A DNA stretch of 64,000 nucleotides from Sulfurimonas sp. (GTDB lineage Bacteria > Campylobacterota > Campylobacteria > Campylobacterales > Sulfurimonadaceae), in the NCBI GenBank assembly GCA_021648285.1, contig JAKITC010000002.1:1-64000 (forward strand), given 5' to 3'. Shown here piece by piece: positions 37,378-45,953 of this stretch (position 1 is the first letter of the stretch; every line of letters begins with the position of its first letter). The position numbers were made by a program, and so were the translations under genes. The notes under the pieces are model-generated. The model was not told the origin of the DNA. It worked only from the letters and a program-made list of their open reading frames with translations, and made no database searches.

Positions 37378-38385
37378 TTATGATTTAACATCTTGACAAC
37401 TTTTTGTAAGTTTTTCCAATTCTAACTTTAAATTTGAGAGTTTTTTTGTTGAATTAATTAACTCTTCTGTTGATTCTATTACCATGTCCTCACTATTATT
37501 TAGGTGTTTTGAAACTATAGATTTATCTTTTAACTCATCCAAGATTATGTCAAACTCATCTGTTAACTCTTCTAGTTTGGAAGAAGCATATTCTGACTGT
37601 TTAAGTGCCTCATTTGAGTAATCCATAGCAGAATTAATTTTTTGGACAAAACAGTTTATTGTATGTCCGACTTCAACAATTTCACTCTCACTCTCAGCTT
37701 CAAGTTTTATGGGTTTAAATTCAGATGTATTTTTATTGCTTAAAAGCATTTTCGAGTATTGTAAAAATATATTGACATGTGATTCAATCGATCTTAATTG
37801 CATAAGTGAGTATAGAAATATTATAAGGAGTATTGCTCCAGCTAAGTATTGAAAACTTTTTATAAAGTTGGTTTTATCTTCAGAATTGTTTGTGTACATT
37901 GTAACTAGTTTGTCCACATTATCTAGCAATATCGTATTGTTTTTATATATAGATTGTACAATTTTTTCTCCTTGATCCCTGTCTGCATACGACTGTGTAA
38001 GAAGTTTAAAATTTTGTACATCTTCATAGTAATCATTCCAAAGTTTACGTACTTCTATTAATTGTTTTGATATATTGTACGTAGATATAGCCGATATCCC
38101 TTTATCATGATCACCATGTCTTAAGATATTTAGACCTTTGATAAACTCATCTGTTGCCGCATTTAATTCATAAAAATCTTGGTTATACGTATAGTGAATA
38201 TAAAAAATATTTTTTGCTATCTTTTGGGTTAGCATCCTTTGTTTACCTGCAATATTTATGACAAGCGCATCTTTTGCATTCTGTTGATTAAGATATATAG
38301 TTGTTACTAATACACTTGCCATTAAAAATACTAGCGATGCACCGATAATCTTGATTTTTGTACTAATTTTATTTATTCTTTTCAT
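37378..38385 (-). CDS. membrane nitrate-sensor-like protein without output domain
   Basis: A 335-residue protein with a helix at about 10-28, a periplasmic four-helix domain (about 38-175) containing INIAGKQRMLTQKIAK, the P-box-like segment that binds nitrate/nitrite in NarX and in PilJ-type sensors, and a second helix at about 178-198. The cytoplasmic part (about 200-335) is helical and coiled-coil only. There is no kinase, GGDEF or chemoreceptor tip. It starts 2 bp after the Crp/Fnr gene and shares its transcript, next to napA. Confidence 0.8.
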   Translation of the reverse strand: MKRINKISTKIKIIGASLVFLMASVLVTTIYLNQQNAKDALVINIAGKQRMLTQKIAKNIFYIHYTYNQDFYELNAATDEFIKGLNILRHGDHDKGISAISTYNISKQLIEVRKLWNDYYEDVQNFKLLTQSYADRDQGEKIVQSIYKNNTILLDNVDKLVTMYTNNSEDKTNFIKSFQYLAGAILLIIFLYSLMQLRSIESHVNIFLQYSKMLLSNKNTSEFKPIKLEAESESEIVEVGHTINCFVQKINSAMDYSNEALKQSEYASSKLEELTDEFDIILDELKDKSIVSKHLNNSEDMVIESTEELINSTKKLSNLKLELEKLTKSCQDVKS

Positions 38386-38387
38386 GA

Positions 38388-39050
38388 TTAGCTACCTTTA
38401 TATATATTGTAGAGTAATTCTTTATCTAGAATAGTTACGGTAGAGTTTTCAATCTCTATAATGGAACTTCTTTTTAGCTTTTTTAAAACACGAGAGAGAG
38501 TTTCCGGTTGAATATGTAACATAAAAGATACCTCATGCCTTTTGAGTTTGTTAAATATCTCTAAATCGTCACTCAACATAAAGGCAACTTTGGCAGTTGC
38601 ATCAAAAACAAGTTCTCTATTTACAACACAGTGAAGTTGCTGTGTTTTTAAAAGAATTTCATTTATAAATTCATTATTGAGGACGTTTTTAGATAAAAAT
38701 TGGTTTTTTAGCTCTGTAAAGTCAACCTCCAGAACTATACTGTCTTCCACAAATTCTGCATTTGAAAAACAGTATATTAAGCTATTGTCTAGTGCTGCAA
38801 GCTCGGAAATAAGAGAGTCCTTGTATATGTGGTAGAGGAATATTTCATTTTCGAATTTATCTATTTTATATACTTTTATAAGACCTGAAATTAAAAAAAA
38901 GATTTTATTATATATATCATTCTCATAATAAAGAATAGAGTTTTTTGGGTGTATGGTAATCTTTGATATTTTATCAATAGCATTTAATTTTTCATCGCAG
39001 AGAGAATTAAAAAATGATAGCTGTTTTATTTGCTGTAATTTGTTGTCCAT
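38388..39050 (-). CDS. Crp/Fnr-family transcription regulator
   Basis: A 220-residue regulator. Residues about 10-125 are the cyclic-nucleotide-binding-type beta barrel (SILYYENDIYNKIFFLISGL). Residues 140-215 carry the winged helix with the recognition segment MLHIQPETLSRVLKKLKRSS. No N-terminal cysteine group of the classical Fnr [4Fe-4S] type is visible (one Cys near residue 18), so it is more like Dnr/NssR-type proteins that sense NO or other signals. It forms an operon with the nitrate-sensor gene and is the obvious candidate to bind the palindrome at 37272. Confidence 0.85.
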   Translation of the reverse strand: MDNKLQQIKQLSFFNSLCDEKLNAIDKISKITIHPKNSILYYENDIYNKIFFLISGLIKVYKIDKFENEIFLYHIYKDSLISELAALDNSLIYCFSNAEFVEDSIVLEVDFTELKNQFLSKNVLNNEFINEILLKTQQLHCVVNRELVFDATAKVAFMLSDDLEIFNKLKRHEVSFMLHIQPETLSRVLKKLKRSSIIEIENSTVTILDKELLYNIYKGS

Positions 39051-39148
39051 AATGACTATTTTTACTTCTTTAAAGATTATTTATATAGTTGCAATTTAAT
39101 ATGCTTTGTATTTTAGCATAAATAATATTTAAAGCAAAAAAATTATAT

Positions 39149-39176
39149 TTGGTATAGAATTTGCTTTTATTATAAC
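39149..39176 (+). promoter_or_regulatory. possible promoter of the diguanylate cyclase gene
   Basis: TTGGTA (39149-39154) and TATAAC (39171-39176) are 16 bp apart and precede the ATG at 39198, with GAAAGAGG as ribosome binding site. The match is moderate. Confidence 0.4.
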
Positions 39177-39197
39177 ACTATACGAGAAAGAGGTTAT

Positions 39198-40457
39198 ATG
39201 CAGTTTATAGAAGCTTTAAAACTTAGAAGCAAGCTTTTATTCATTTTTATTATTATAACTATAGGTCTTCTTGTTGTTGGAATTGTGGGTGCAATTAATT
39301 TAAATAATATGAAGAAAAATTTGGATTCTCTATATTTTGGCTCTTTAGTTCCGGTAATAGAATTAAGTAATATACTTCAAATATATCACGGCAAGTTGGC
39401 AAATACTGTATATAAAGCAAAAAATTCCAAAATAAGTTCAAGTGAAGTTAAATTACAAATTAATATTGCAATAACCAACATAAATAAAGAATGGAAAAAT
39501 TATGAATCTCATTTTAAAAGAGATGAAGAGTTTCAATATATGGAGTATACAGCATTAGAAATAAAATCTATAAATAACTATTTTTTTAAGATATTAAAAG
39601 CTATGAATGACGGATATGATATGAAAGATTTGTCTATCGGCAGTTTTGAAAAGAAAATAGCACATATACATCAGATTATCAATAAATTGATTACCTATGA
39701 AGTGACAGTCGCTAAGTATGAGCGTAAAAATTTTCTAAAAGGTTATGACTCTGTTCTTAGAGAAGTTGGTTCTATTTTAGGTATGATAATTTTTGGAATT
39801 ATGATAATTTCATATTATGTATTTAAAAGTATTCAAAACGATCAAACAGCACTGGAAATAACGACAAAAAAACTCAAACGTGCAAACAAAAAGCTAGAAA
39901 ATGTTTCATACACAGATTCTCTTACGGGACTATATAATAGAAGATACTTTAATGTTGTATACAATAGAGAGTTGAAGAGAGCAAAAAGAACACACAGTTA
40001 TGTTACATTTATGATGTTGGATATTGATTATTTTAAACAATATAATGATACATATGGACATATAGAGGGTGATTTCGCTCTCAAAAGTGTTGCAAAAGTT
40101 TTAAAAGATGCATTGAAGCGACCGAGTGATTTTGTATTTAGACTTGGTGGAGAAGAATTTGGAGTATTACTTACGGAAACAGCTGAATCTAATAGTTCGG
40201 TAATAGCTCGTAATATCTGTGATTTTGTCAGAGCACGTGAGATAAAGCATGAAAATTCTAAGGTTAGTGAATTTGTAACGATTTCTATAGGTGTAGCCTG
40301 TTGCATAGCAGATGAAGCTCTTAATGAAGAGGTATTAATTACACGTGCTGATGAGATGTTATATAAAGCAAAAGAGAGTGGAAGAGATCGTTATAATATA
40401 ACTACAAATGTAAGTGAAGCAACGCCAATAGTGGTTAATAAAGAAGCTATAGCTTAG
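39198..40457 (+). CDS. membrane diguanylate cyclase
   Basis: A 419-residue protein. A helix at about 14-35 and another at about 190-210 enclose a periplasmic four-helix-bundle sensor of the 4HB_MCP type (ILQIYHGKLANTVYKAKNSK). The GGDEF domain occupies about 235-400 with the intact signature RLGGEEFGVLL and the metal site LDIDYFKQYND, so it should make c-di-GMP. No I-site RxxD is seen directly before GGEEF. It is divergent from the Crp/Fnr gene and may respond to the same niche signals. Confidence 0.92.
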   Translation: MQFIEALKLRSKLLFIFIIITIGLLVVGIVGAINLNNMKKNLDSLYFGSLVPVIELSNILQIYHGKLANTVYKAKNSKISSSEVKLQINIAITNINKEWKNYESHFKRDEEFQYMEYTALEIKSINNYFFKILKAMNDGYDMKDLSIGSFEKKIAHIHQIINKLITYEVTVAKYERKNFLKGYDSVLREVGSILGMIIFGIMIISYYVFKSIQNDQTALEITTKKLKRANKKLENVSYTDSLTGLYNRRYFNVVYNRELKRAKRTHSYVTFMMLDIDYFKQYNDTYGHIEGDFALKSVAKVLKDALKRPSDFVFRLGGEEFGVLLTETAESNSSVIARNICDFVRAREIKHENSKVSEFVTISIGVACCIADEALNEEVLITRADEMLYKAKESGRDRYNITTNVSEATPIVVNKEAIA

Positions 40458-40798
40458 TGTCCATGTTTAAATCTAAATCCATCTTCTATTAGTAGGGCTC
40501 TGATTTTGTCTTTTAGCTCACCTTGAAATTCCATCCAGCCGTCTTTGAAACTTCCACCACATCCAAGTTTCTTTTTTAATGATTTTAGTGTTGCAGTTGC
40601 ATCTGTTTTTAGTAGTAGAAACTCTCCTACAAGAGTTACAGTTTTACCACGACGTTTCTCTTTTTTAAAGACTAAAAGATGTTTTTCTGGTTTTAGAATT
40701 TCATTTGAAACAGTTGTTTTTCTTGGACTTTGAACCTCTACCCAACTGTCATCAATGTCAGCACCTACGAAAAGGTCCAGTTTTTTACCCCTGCTCAT
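40454..40798 (-). CDS. SUI1/eIF1-like translation factor (YciH family)
   Basis: About 114 residues from ATG 40798 (MSRGKKLDLFVGADIDDSWV). The C-terminal two thirds match the eIF1/SUI1 fold: GKTVTLVGEFLLLKTDATAT, then LKKKLGCGGSFKDGWMEFQG. Bacterial members (YciH) bind the 30S subunit and influence start-codon selection or growth arrest. The start overlaps the DUF1653 gene by 14 bp; an upstream in-frame start lies inside that gene. It ends in a 4-bp overlap with the diguanylate cyclase gene. Confidence 0.85.
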   Translation of the reverse strand: MSRGKKLDLFVGADIDDSWVEVQSPRKTTVSNEILKPEKHLLVFKKEKRRGKTVTLVGEFLLLKTDATATLKSLKKKLGCGGSFKDGWMEFQGELKDKIRALLIEDGFRFKHGH

Positions 40799-41006
40799 CA
40801 GAAGCTCCCACATATTTAAAACGTGGCGTAACTTTACCGTCAACTTCCACTTCTTCAAAAAACATAATATATGGCCTAACCCAAAGGTCTTCATCACCAT
40901 ACATAGTACGGTATAGGACCATAAGCTCCTCTGTTTCACTGTGTCTAACGGTATCTATAACTTCATAGCGATTACCTTTGTAATGCTCATAGATACCAGT
41001 TTTCAT
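40785..41006 (-). CDS. DUF1653 small protein
   Basis: A 73-residue protein matching the DUF1653 family (GIYEHYKGNRYEVIDTVRHS, then VLYRTMYGDEDLWVRP and FKYVG). The family has a compact beta-barrel and no known function. It overlaps the SUI1-type gene by 14 bp and follows the 41009 gene by 2 bp, so the three are probably one operon. Confidence 0.85.
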   Translation of the reverse strand: MKTGIYEHYKGNRYEVIDTVRHSETEELMVLYRTMYGDEDLWVRPYIMFFEEVEVDGKVTPRFKYVGASDEQG

Positions 41007-41008
41007 AA

Positions 41009-41851
41009 TTAAAGTACTTTTTGTGCCAATACACTCATATTCGATTTATCGTATGAGTTATTTTGAACACTTTTTACTATATCATCTGAAGTGATATTTT
41101 TTGCATTATATACAATGATAATAACTTCATCACCTGATTTTAAAAATGTAGTCTCTCCATATGAAGTATATCTTGTAGCACCAATACTAATTACCGCTTC
41201 TTTTGGGTATTGACATGTCGATATATATTCACTTAAAGGCTCTAGTGGACCAAAGTCTTTTTGAGTATTTATTTGATTAATCATCCATGCTTCTAGTTTC
41301 TCATAAAAGTAGCTATATCCGCTTAATTCAACATCTTCACCGTAAGCATGAACTTCATCGTCACGACGTAAAAAACTACAGATAGAGTAGTTGTCCATAA
41401 CGCTGCCGTTGCTAAATTTATCGATAGCTATTAGGTTGTCACTGATGCCCTTAGAAGCTTCACCCCAGTTTTTCTTATCACTAATCTTGCTAGCACCTGC
41501 TACTCTTATAGAGCAGTCATTATATGCACCAAAGTGTGTTGGAATTATACGAGAGAGTTTATTATCAGTATATTCAAGTCTACATGTAAGTCCAACTTCC
41601 GGTTCAGCTTGAACATTTACATCTGCTTGAGGAAGTTTAATAGTTGTGCTTGAAAGAGGATAGGTGGACAAAATCTTTTTTGCTTGTTCTACAGGTTTTG
41701 GAAGATAAAAAGGAAACATACCTTTAGGGGCTGCTTCATCTGTTGTTATAATATCTTTAAAATCTTCCAATTCACCAGCTTGAGCTAAGTGAAGAGCAAA
41801 GTTTCCGGCGATTCCTAGTCCTAAAAAGTTTTTATAGTTTTGCATAAGCAT
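41009..41851 (-). CDS. DUF5718-like protein
   Basis: A 280-residue soluble protein beginning LGLGIAGNFALHLAQAGE. The middle has EVGLTCRLEY, AGASKISDKKNWGEASKGIS and the C-terminal SIGATRYTSYGETTFLKSGD. This resembles the DUF5718 proteins of Campylobacterota, which have a fold related to fumarylacetoacetate hydrolases (metal ligands E...E...D). The enzymatic role is unknown. It starts the small operon with the DUF1653 and SUI1-type genes. The family name is from memory of sequence, not a search. Confidence 0.65.
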   Translation of the reverse strand: MLMQNYKNFLGLGIAGNFALHLAQAGELEDFKDIITTDEAAPKGMFPFYLPKPVEQAKKILSTYPLSSTTIKLPQADVNVQAEPEVGLTCRLEYTDNKLSRIIPTHFGAYNDCSIRVAGASKISDKKNWGEASKGISDNLIAIDKFSNGSVMDNYSICSFLRRDDEVHAYGEDVELSGYSYFYEKLEAWMINQINTQKDFGPLEPLSEYISTCQYPKEAVISIGATRYTSYGETTFLKSGDEVIIIVYNAKNITSDDIVKSVQNNSYDKSNMSVLAQKVL

Positions 41852-41869
41852 CCTTTAGACTTTATTGTA

Positions 41870-43471
41870 TTATTTTGCTTCTTTAGATGCAGCATACTCT
41901 TCGTATGTACCTTTAAAGTCTGTTATACTTCCATCAGTATGGATTTCTATAATACGAGAAGCAAATGCATCTAAAAGCTCACGGTCATGAGATACACAGA
42001 TAACATTTCCTTTGAAGTCTAGTAAACCTTCACCAAGTGCAACGATAGCCTCTAAATCAAGGTGATTTGAAGGCTCATCAAGAACTAAAAAGTTTCCACC
42101 CTCTAGCATCATCTTAGAAAGCATCATCCTGTGCTTTTCACCACCTGAGATGCTTTCCACTGATTTTTCTTGCTGCTCACCGTTGAATAACATACGACCA
42201 AGGCAGTTACGTATCTCTGCAATATCACGTTTAGGGTCAAAAGCTCTTAACCAGTCATAAAGAGTTCCCCCGCCGCTGATTGTATCTGCAGTGTCTTGAG
42301 GGAAGTAGCTGTTTTCAACAGTAGCACCCCAATTTACTTCACCACTAGTAGGCTTTATCTCTTCCATTATGATTTTTGCCAGAGTAGTCTTACCTGCACC
42401 GTTTGGTCCGATAAGTGCAACTTTTTCACCAGGTTCAAATTTTAGGTTAATATCTTTTAAAACTTCATTCCCATCAGGATATGTGTAGTTGATATTTATA
42501 AGCTCAAGTGCTTCTCCACCCATAACTCTTTTTGCTTTAAAAACAATACTTGGGTCACGGCGAGATGATGGTTTTATATCTTCGATGACAAGTTTATCAA
42601 GTTTTCTCTGTCTTGAAGTCGCTTGTTTTGCTTTTGAAGCATTTGCAGAGAAACGACGAACAAAGGCTTCCAATTCTTCTTTTTCTTTTTCTTTTTTAGC
42701 ATTACCAAGCTCATTTTGTTTAGCTATAATATTTGCAGCTATATACCAGTCATCAAAATTACCGGTGAACTCACGGATTTTTTGGTAGTCAACATCAAGG
42801 ATGTTTGTAACTACAGCATTTAGGAAGTGTCTATCGTGAGAAATAACAACCATAGTACCTTCATGACGTTGCAGTTCATTCTCTAACCAGCTAATAGTCT
42901 CAATATCGAGGTTATTCGTAGGCTCATCAAGAAACAGTACATCAGGTTTTGGATATAAAACTTGTGCAAGTAAAACTTTGAATTTATCAGCACTGTCTAG
43001 TGTACTCATAAGATTTTGATGTTTATCTGCTGGGATACCAACATTTTCAAGTATTTTAGCGATATTAATATCATACTCATATGTAGGATCTTCTTCAACC
43101 GAGATAACTTCCAAATCAGCTAAACGATTGTTTACAGCATCATCTTCAAAGTCACCAGTGACGTATAACTCTTCTTTTTCTTTTATAGCGTCATACAGTC
43201 TTTTGTTACCATAAAGAACAGCATCTGCAATAGTAAAGTCTTCAAAAGCAAATTGATTTTGCCCTAAAACACCAACTTTTAGACCATTTTCAATGCTAAT
43301 GTCACCTTCGTACTCATCAATCTGAGCAGAAAGGATTTTAAGAAAAGTTGTTTTACCTGCACCGTTCGCACCAATAAGACCATATCTTTTATGACGGTCT
43401 AGTTTAAGATTTATGTCTTGAAATAGAACTCTATTTCCAAAGCGCATAATTAAGTTATTTACATTTACCAT
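41870..43471 (-). CDS. ABC-F ATPase (YbiT-like)
   Basis: A soluble double-ATPase ribosome-associated protein, 533 residues. Two Walker A motifs (GANGAGKTTFL and GPNGAGKTTLA), two signature and Walker B blocks (VLFLDEPTNNLDIE; SGGEKHRMMLSKMM with LVLDEPSNHLDLE) and the interdomain linker at about 245-310 are visible. Length and order fit YbiT-type ABC-F proteins, which act on stalled ribosomes. The leader has a 9-bp hairpin. Confidence 0.9.
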   Translation of the reverse strand: MVNVNNLIMRFGNRVLFQDINLKLDRHKRYGLIGANGAGKTTFLKILSAQIDEYEGDISIENGLKVGVLGQNQFAFEDFTIADAVLYGNKRLYDAIKEKEELYVTGDFEDDAVNNRLADLEVISVEEDPTYEYDINIAKILENVGIPADKHQNLMSTLDSADKFKVLLAQVLYPKPDVLFLDEPTNNLDIETISWLENELQRHEGTMVVISHDRHFLNAVVTNILDVDYQKIREFTGNFDDWYIAANIIAKQNELGNAKKEKEKEELEAFVRRFSANASKAKQATSRQRKLDKLVIEDIKPSSRRDPSIVFKAKRVMGGEALELININYTYPDGNEVLKDINLKFEPGEKVALIGPNGAGKTTLAKIIMEEIKPTSGEVNWGATVENSYFPQDTADTISGGGTLYDWLRAFDPKRDIAEIRNCLGRMLFNGEQQEKSVESISGGEKHRMMLSKMMLEGGNFLVLDEPSNHLDLEAIVALGEGLLDFKGNVICVSHDRELLDAFASRIIEIHTDGSITDFKGTYEEYAASKEAK

Positions 43472-43496
43472 GATTAATTCCTACTATATAGGTCTC

Positions 43497-43525
43497 GTAT
43501 TATTTCAGTAAAACCAAAATAATAC
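43497..43525 (-). promoter_or_regulatory. hairpin in the leader of the ABC-F gene
   Basis: GTATTATTT and AAATAATAC form a perfect 9-bp stem 26-54 bases before the ABC-F start codon. ABC-F genes are often controlled by leader attenuation, so this could be regulatory, or it could end transcription from the upstream mqo gene. Confidence 0.35.
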
Positions 43526-43623
43526 TCAGTCACTGAAGCTTTGTCTTTGGCAAGAATAGTTAGTGAAAGCGTCTGCCTATTATTTTTCGCGATTATATCG
43601 AAGTGTTGTTTAAAGCTTGATTA

Positions 43624-45123
43624 TTACTTTAATTTAGAGCTAGGTTTATCCCAAAAATCATCATCTGGTTTACCATGAACTACATTTTCCATATATTTCT
43701 CTTCCGTTCTTGCAATTTCTGCACGAATAAGGTTAACCATAGCTTTTTGTGATGCTATTGGTTCTGGAAGTGCACAGTACTCACCCTCAGTTAATTCATC
43801 ATTAAACCTATCTTTATCAAAATTCTTTCCAAGATACTGAACAATATATTTTAAGTCCCTCTCTGCATTTCCTAGACATGATGTTGCACCGGGTGATGGT
43901 GTCATATTAAAGATTAAACCTTCTCCTGTAAATATAGAAGCTTCACCAAGCATAAGTTTTTGTTTGTCTTTATCTAAAACTTGCGGGCGAATGCCACCGA
44001 AGCCTTTAGCATACTCAAATTCATCAAGTTTAAGACCAGGTACAATTTTTCGAGCATCTTTTAAAAATAGGCGTTTATTTAAAAATGGAATTTCAAAAAG
44101 AAAATTTCTGAATATATAGCTTCTTATATCACTCTCTTTTAATAGTTTCCATAAAGCTGTGGCAATTTTTCCATCAAAACGAAGTGTTTTCCAAAAGTCC
44201 ATATATGTGCCAGGTTTGTAACGCTCAAGTTTTGGTAGCATTAGAGCAGTTGGGCCAAAGCGAGTATTACCATCAGCTAGCACGTCAGGGTCTCCATGAA
44301 GAGCTGCAAATGGAAGTTTTGGATTTTGTATCATGTAAACTTTACCATTTAGAAGTTTTTGATTTGTCATGTAAAAACTGCCGGCAACAGGAAGACAACC
44401 AAGTTCTAGACCAAAACCCATTTGATGTGCTAAAAATAGTGAATGTGCACCAGCGTCTACCACAACAAAATCTGCATAATAAGTGTCATTTTCAGTTTTA
44501 ACAACATAACCACGCTTTTTACTTTTTTCAATATCTAAAACTTGAGTATTTAAAAATAGTTCAACTTCAGTATCTTCCTCTTTTTTTGCATTTTCGATTA
44601 ATGATTTTGACATCTTTCCAAAATCAACAGTTGTCCATTGACCTATTGTACCAATACCGACAATTCTCTCTGGTCTCTCCTTGCCATTTTCATCAAATAC
44701 AACACGAGGTTCTAACTCTTTTAGTTTCTCTTTATCCCAGACTTCTAGATATGGAAACAGTTCAGAAAACTCTTCATAGCGATGCAGTAAAAATTCAACC
44801 TCTTTTTCACCTACGCCCAAAGCCATCTTTTGATGGGAAAAGATTATCTCATTTTGATAATGGTGCTGCAAACAGTACTTTTCAACCATCTTTGCTGTAC
44901 GCTTAGTAATAGATGCTTTTTCTAAGGTATAGTTAGTTTCAATATCCCCTACATGTATAGTTTGGGAATTACTTGTACCGCAAGAGTTTAAAGTAGCTAT
45001 ATCTTCATATTTTTCAATAATTCCAATAGAGTTGATATCCGTATATCTTGCAAGTTCATAAGCTAAAGCCGCTCCAGAAACACCTGCTCCAACAATAATT
45101 ACTTCAAAGTTTTTTATAGCCAT
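43624..45123 (-). CDS. mqo: malate:quinone oxidoreductase
   Basis: A membrane-associated FAD enzyme that oxidises malate and reduces quinone in the TCA cycle. At 499 residues it has the FAD dinucleotide fold at the N-terminus (VIIVGAGVSGAALAYEL), then NSQTIHVGD, CLPVAGSFYMTN, LPFAALHGDPDV, FGPTALMLP and, near the end, TPSPGATSCLGNAERD. All fit the Mqo family. It stands alone, divergent from the GNAT gene. Confidence 0.93.
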   Translation of the reverse strand: MAIKNFEVIIVGAGVSGAALAYELARYTDINSIGIIEKYEDIATLNSCGTSNSQTIHVGDIETNYTLEKASITKRTAKMVEKYCLQHHYQNEIIFSHQKMALGVGEKEVEFLLHRYEEFSELFPYLEVWDKEKLKELEPRVVFDENGKERPERIVGIGTIGQWTTVDFGKMSKSLIENAKKEEDTEVELFLNTQVLDIEKSKKRGYVVKTENDTYYADFVVVDAGAHSLFLAHQMGFGLELGCLPVAGSFYMTNQKLLNGKVYMIQNPKLPFAALHGDPDVLADGNTRFGPTALMLPKLERYKPGTYMDFWKTLRFDGKIATALWKLLKESDIRSYIFRNFLFEIPFLNKRLFLKDARKIVPGLKLDEFEYAKGFGGIRPQVLDKDKQKLMLGEASIFTGEGLIFNMTPSPGATSCLGNAERDLKYIVQYLGKNFDKDRFNDELTEGEYCALPEPIASQKAMVNLIRAEIARTEEKYMENVVHGKPDDDFWDKPSSKLK

Positions 45124-45187
45124 TTAAAATTTTCCTGTAAATAAAATATTTATGCGGATTATAACAAATTTAGTATAAAATGCTCAC

Positions 45188-45604
45188 ATGCAAATAAGAG
45201 AATTAGATTTAAAAGAACTATTAACAGCCTATGAGGTAGTTTCACAGCTTCGTTCGTCTCTGTCATATAAAGAGTTTGAAGACTTGATATATGATATGAG
45301 AGATATGGAGTATAAGATGCTAGGTGTTATGGATGGGGAAACACTAATAACATATGCCGGTGTTGCAGTTCAAACTAATCTTTACCATAAGAGACACCTA
45401 TATGTTTTTGATTTAGTTACAGATGAGAAATACAGAGGTAAAAATTATGGAAAGATGATGCTTGATTATCTTCATGATTATGCAAAGATGGGTATGTGTG
45501 AAAATATAGTTTTATCTTCTGGATTTGAAAAAGAAAAAGCTCATAAATTTTATGAAAAAAATGGTTTTATGAAAAAAAGTTTTGTCTTTTTAAAAAGTGT
45601 TTAA
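45188..45604 (+). CDS. GNAT-family N-acetyltransferase
   Basis: A 138-residue acetyltransferase. The acetyl-CoA pocket is visible as LVTDEKYRGKNYGKMMLDYL, followed by NIVLSSGFEKEKAHKFYEKN and GFMKKSF. The substrate is unknown. It is convergent with the SEC-C gene, overlapping it by 4 bp, and divergent from mqo. Confidence 0.85.
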   Translation: MQIRELDLKELLTAYEVVSQLRSSLSYKEFEDLIYDMRDMEYKMLGVMDGETLITYAGVAVQTNLYHKRHLYVFDLVTDEKYRGKNYGKMMLDYLHDYAKMGMCENIVLSSGFEKEKAHKFYEKNGFMKKSFVFLKSV

Positions 45605-45945
45605 GCACAACATTTTTTAAGTTTTTTCCCGCTTCCGCACGGACAACTCTCGTTTCGCTCTATTTTAGTGTTGTAAAACTCTCCATCAAGATATTTCCAG
45701 ATGCCATCAACTTGCACGAAGTTACTCTTTTCATGTAAAACTTTAATTACGCCGTTTTCTTTATAATATGCTTTAAATTCAACTATAGATTCATAGGCAT
45801 CTATTAGATCTAGTTTTAACCATCTCAGAGGAACTGAATCACGCAGTTCCTCTATGGTTTGATTTATAGATGTCTTTGCAAGGTAATCCCAATCTTTTTT
45901 TATAAAGGCATCATACCTGCTTATCATAAGTTCTTTTGGTGTCAT
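45601..45945 (-). CDS. YchJ-like SEC-C motif protein
   Basis: A 114-residue protein with an NTF2-like YchJ domain (PKELMISRYDAFIKKDWDYL, VEFKAYYKENG) and a C-terminal SEC-C zinc motif (NESCPCGSGKKLKKCC). SEC-C motifs bind zinc and contact SecB or nucleic acids. In YchJ the SEC-C is usually at both ends; here only the C-terminal one is present. It starts 8 bp after the acs stop. Confidence 0.85.
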   Translation of the reverse strand: MTPKELMISRYDAFIKKDWDYLAKTSINQTIEELRDSVPLRWLKLDLIDAYESIVEFKAYYKENGVIKVLHEKSNFVQVDGIWKYLDGEFYNTKIERNESCPCGSGKKLKKCCA

Positions 45946-45953
45946 AAAATTAT

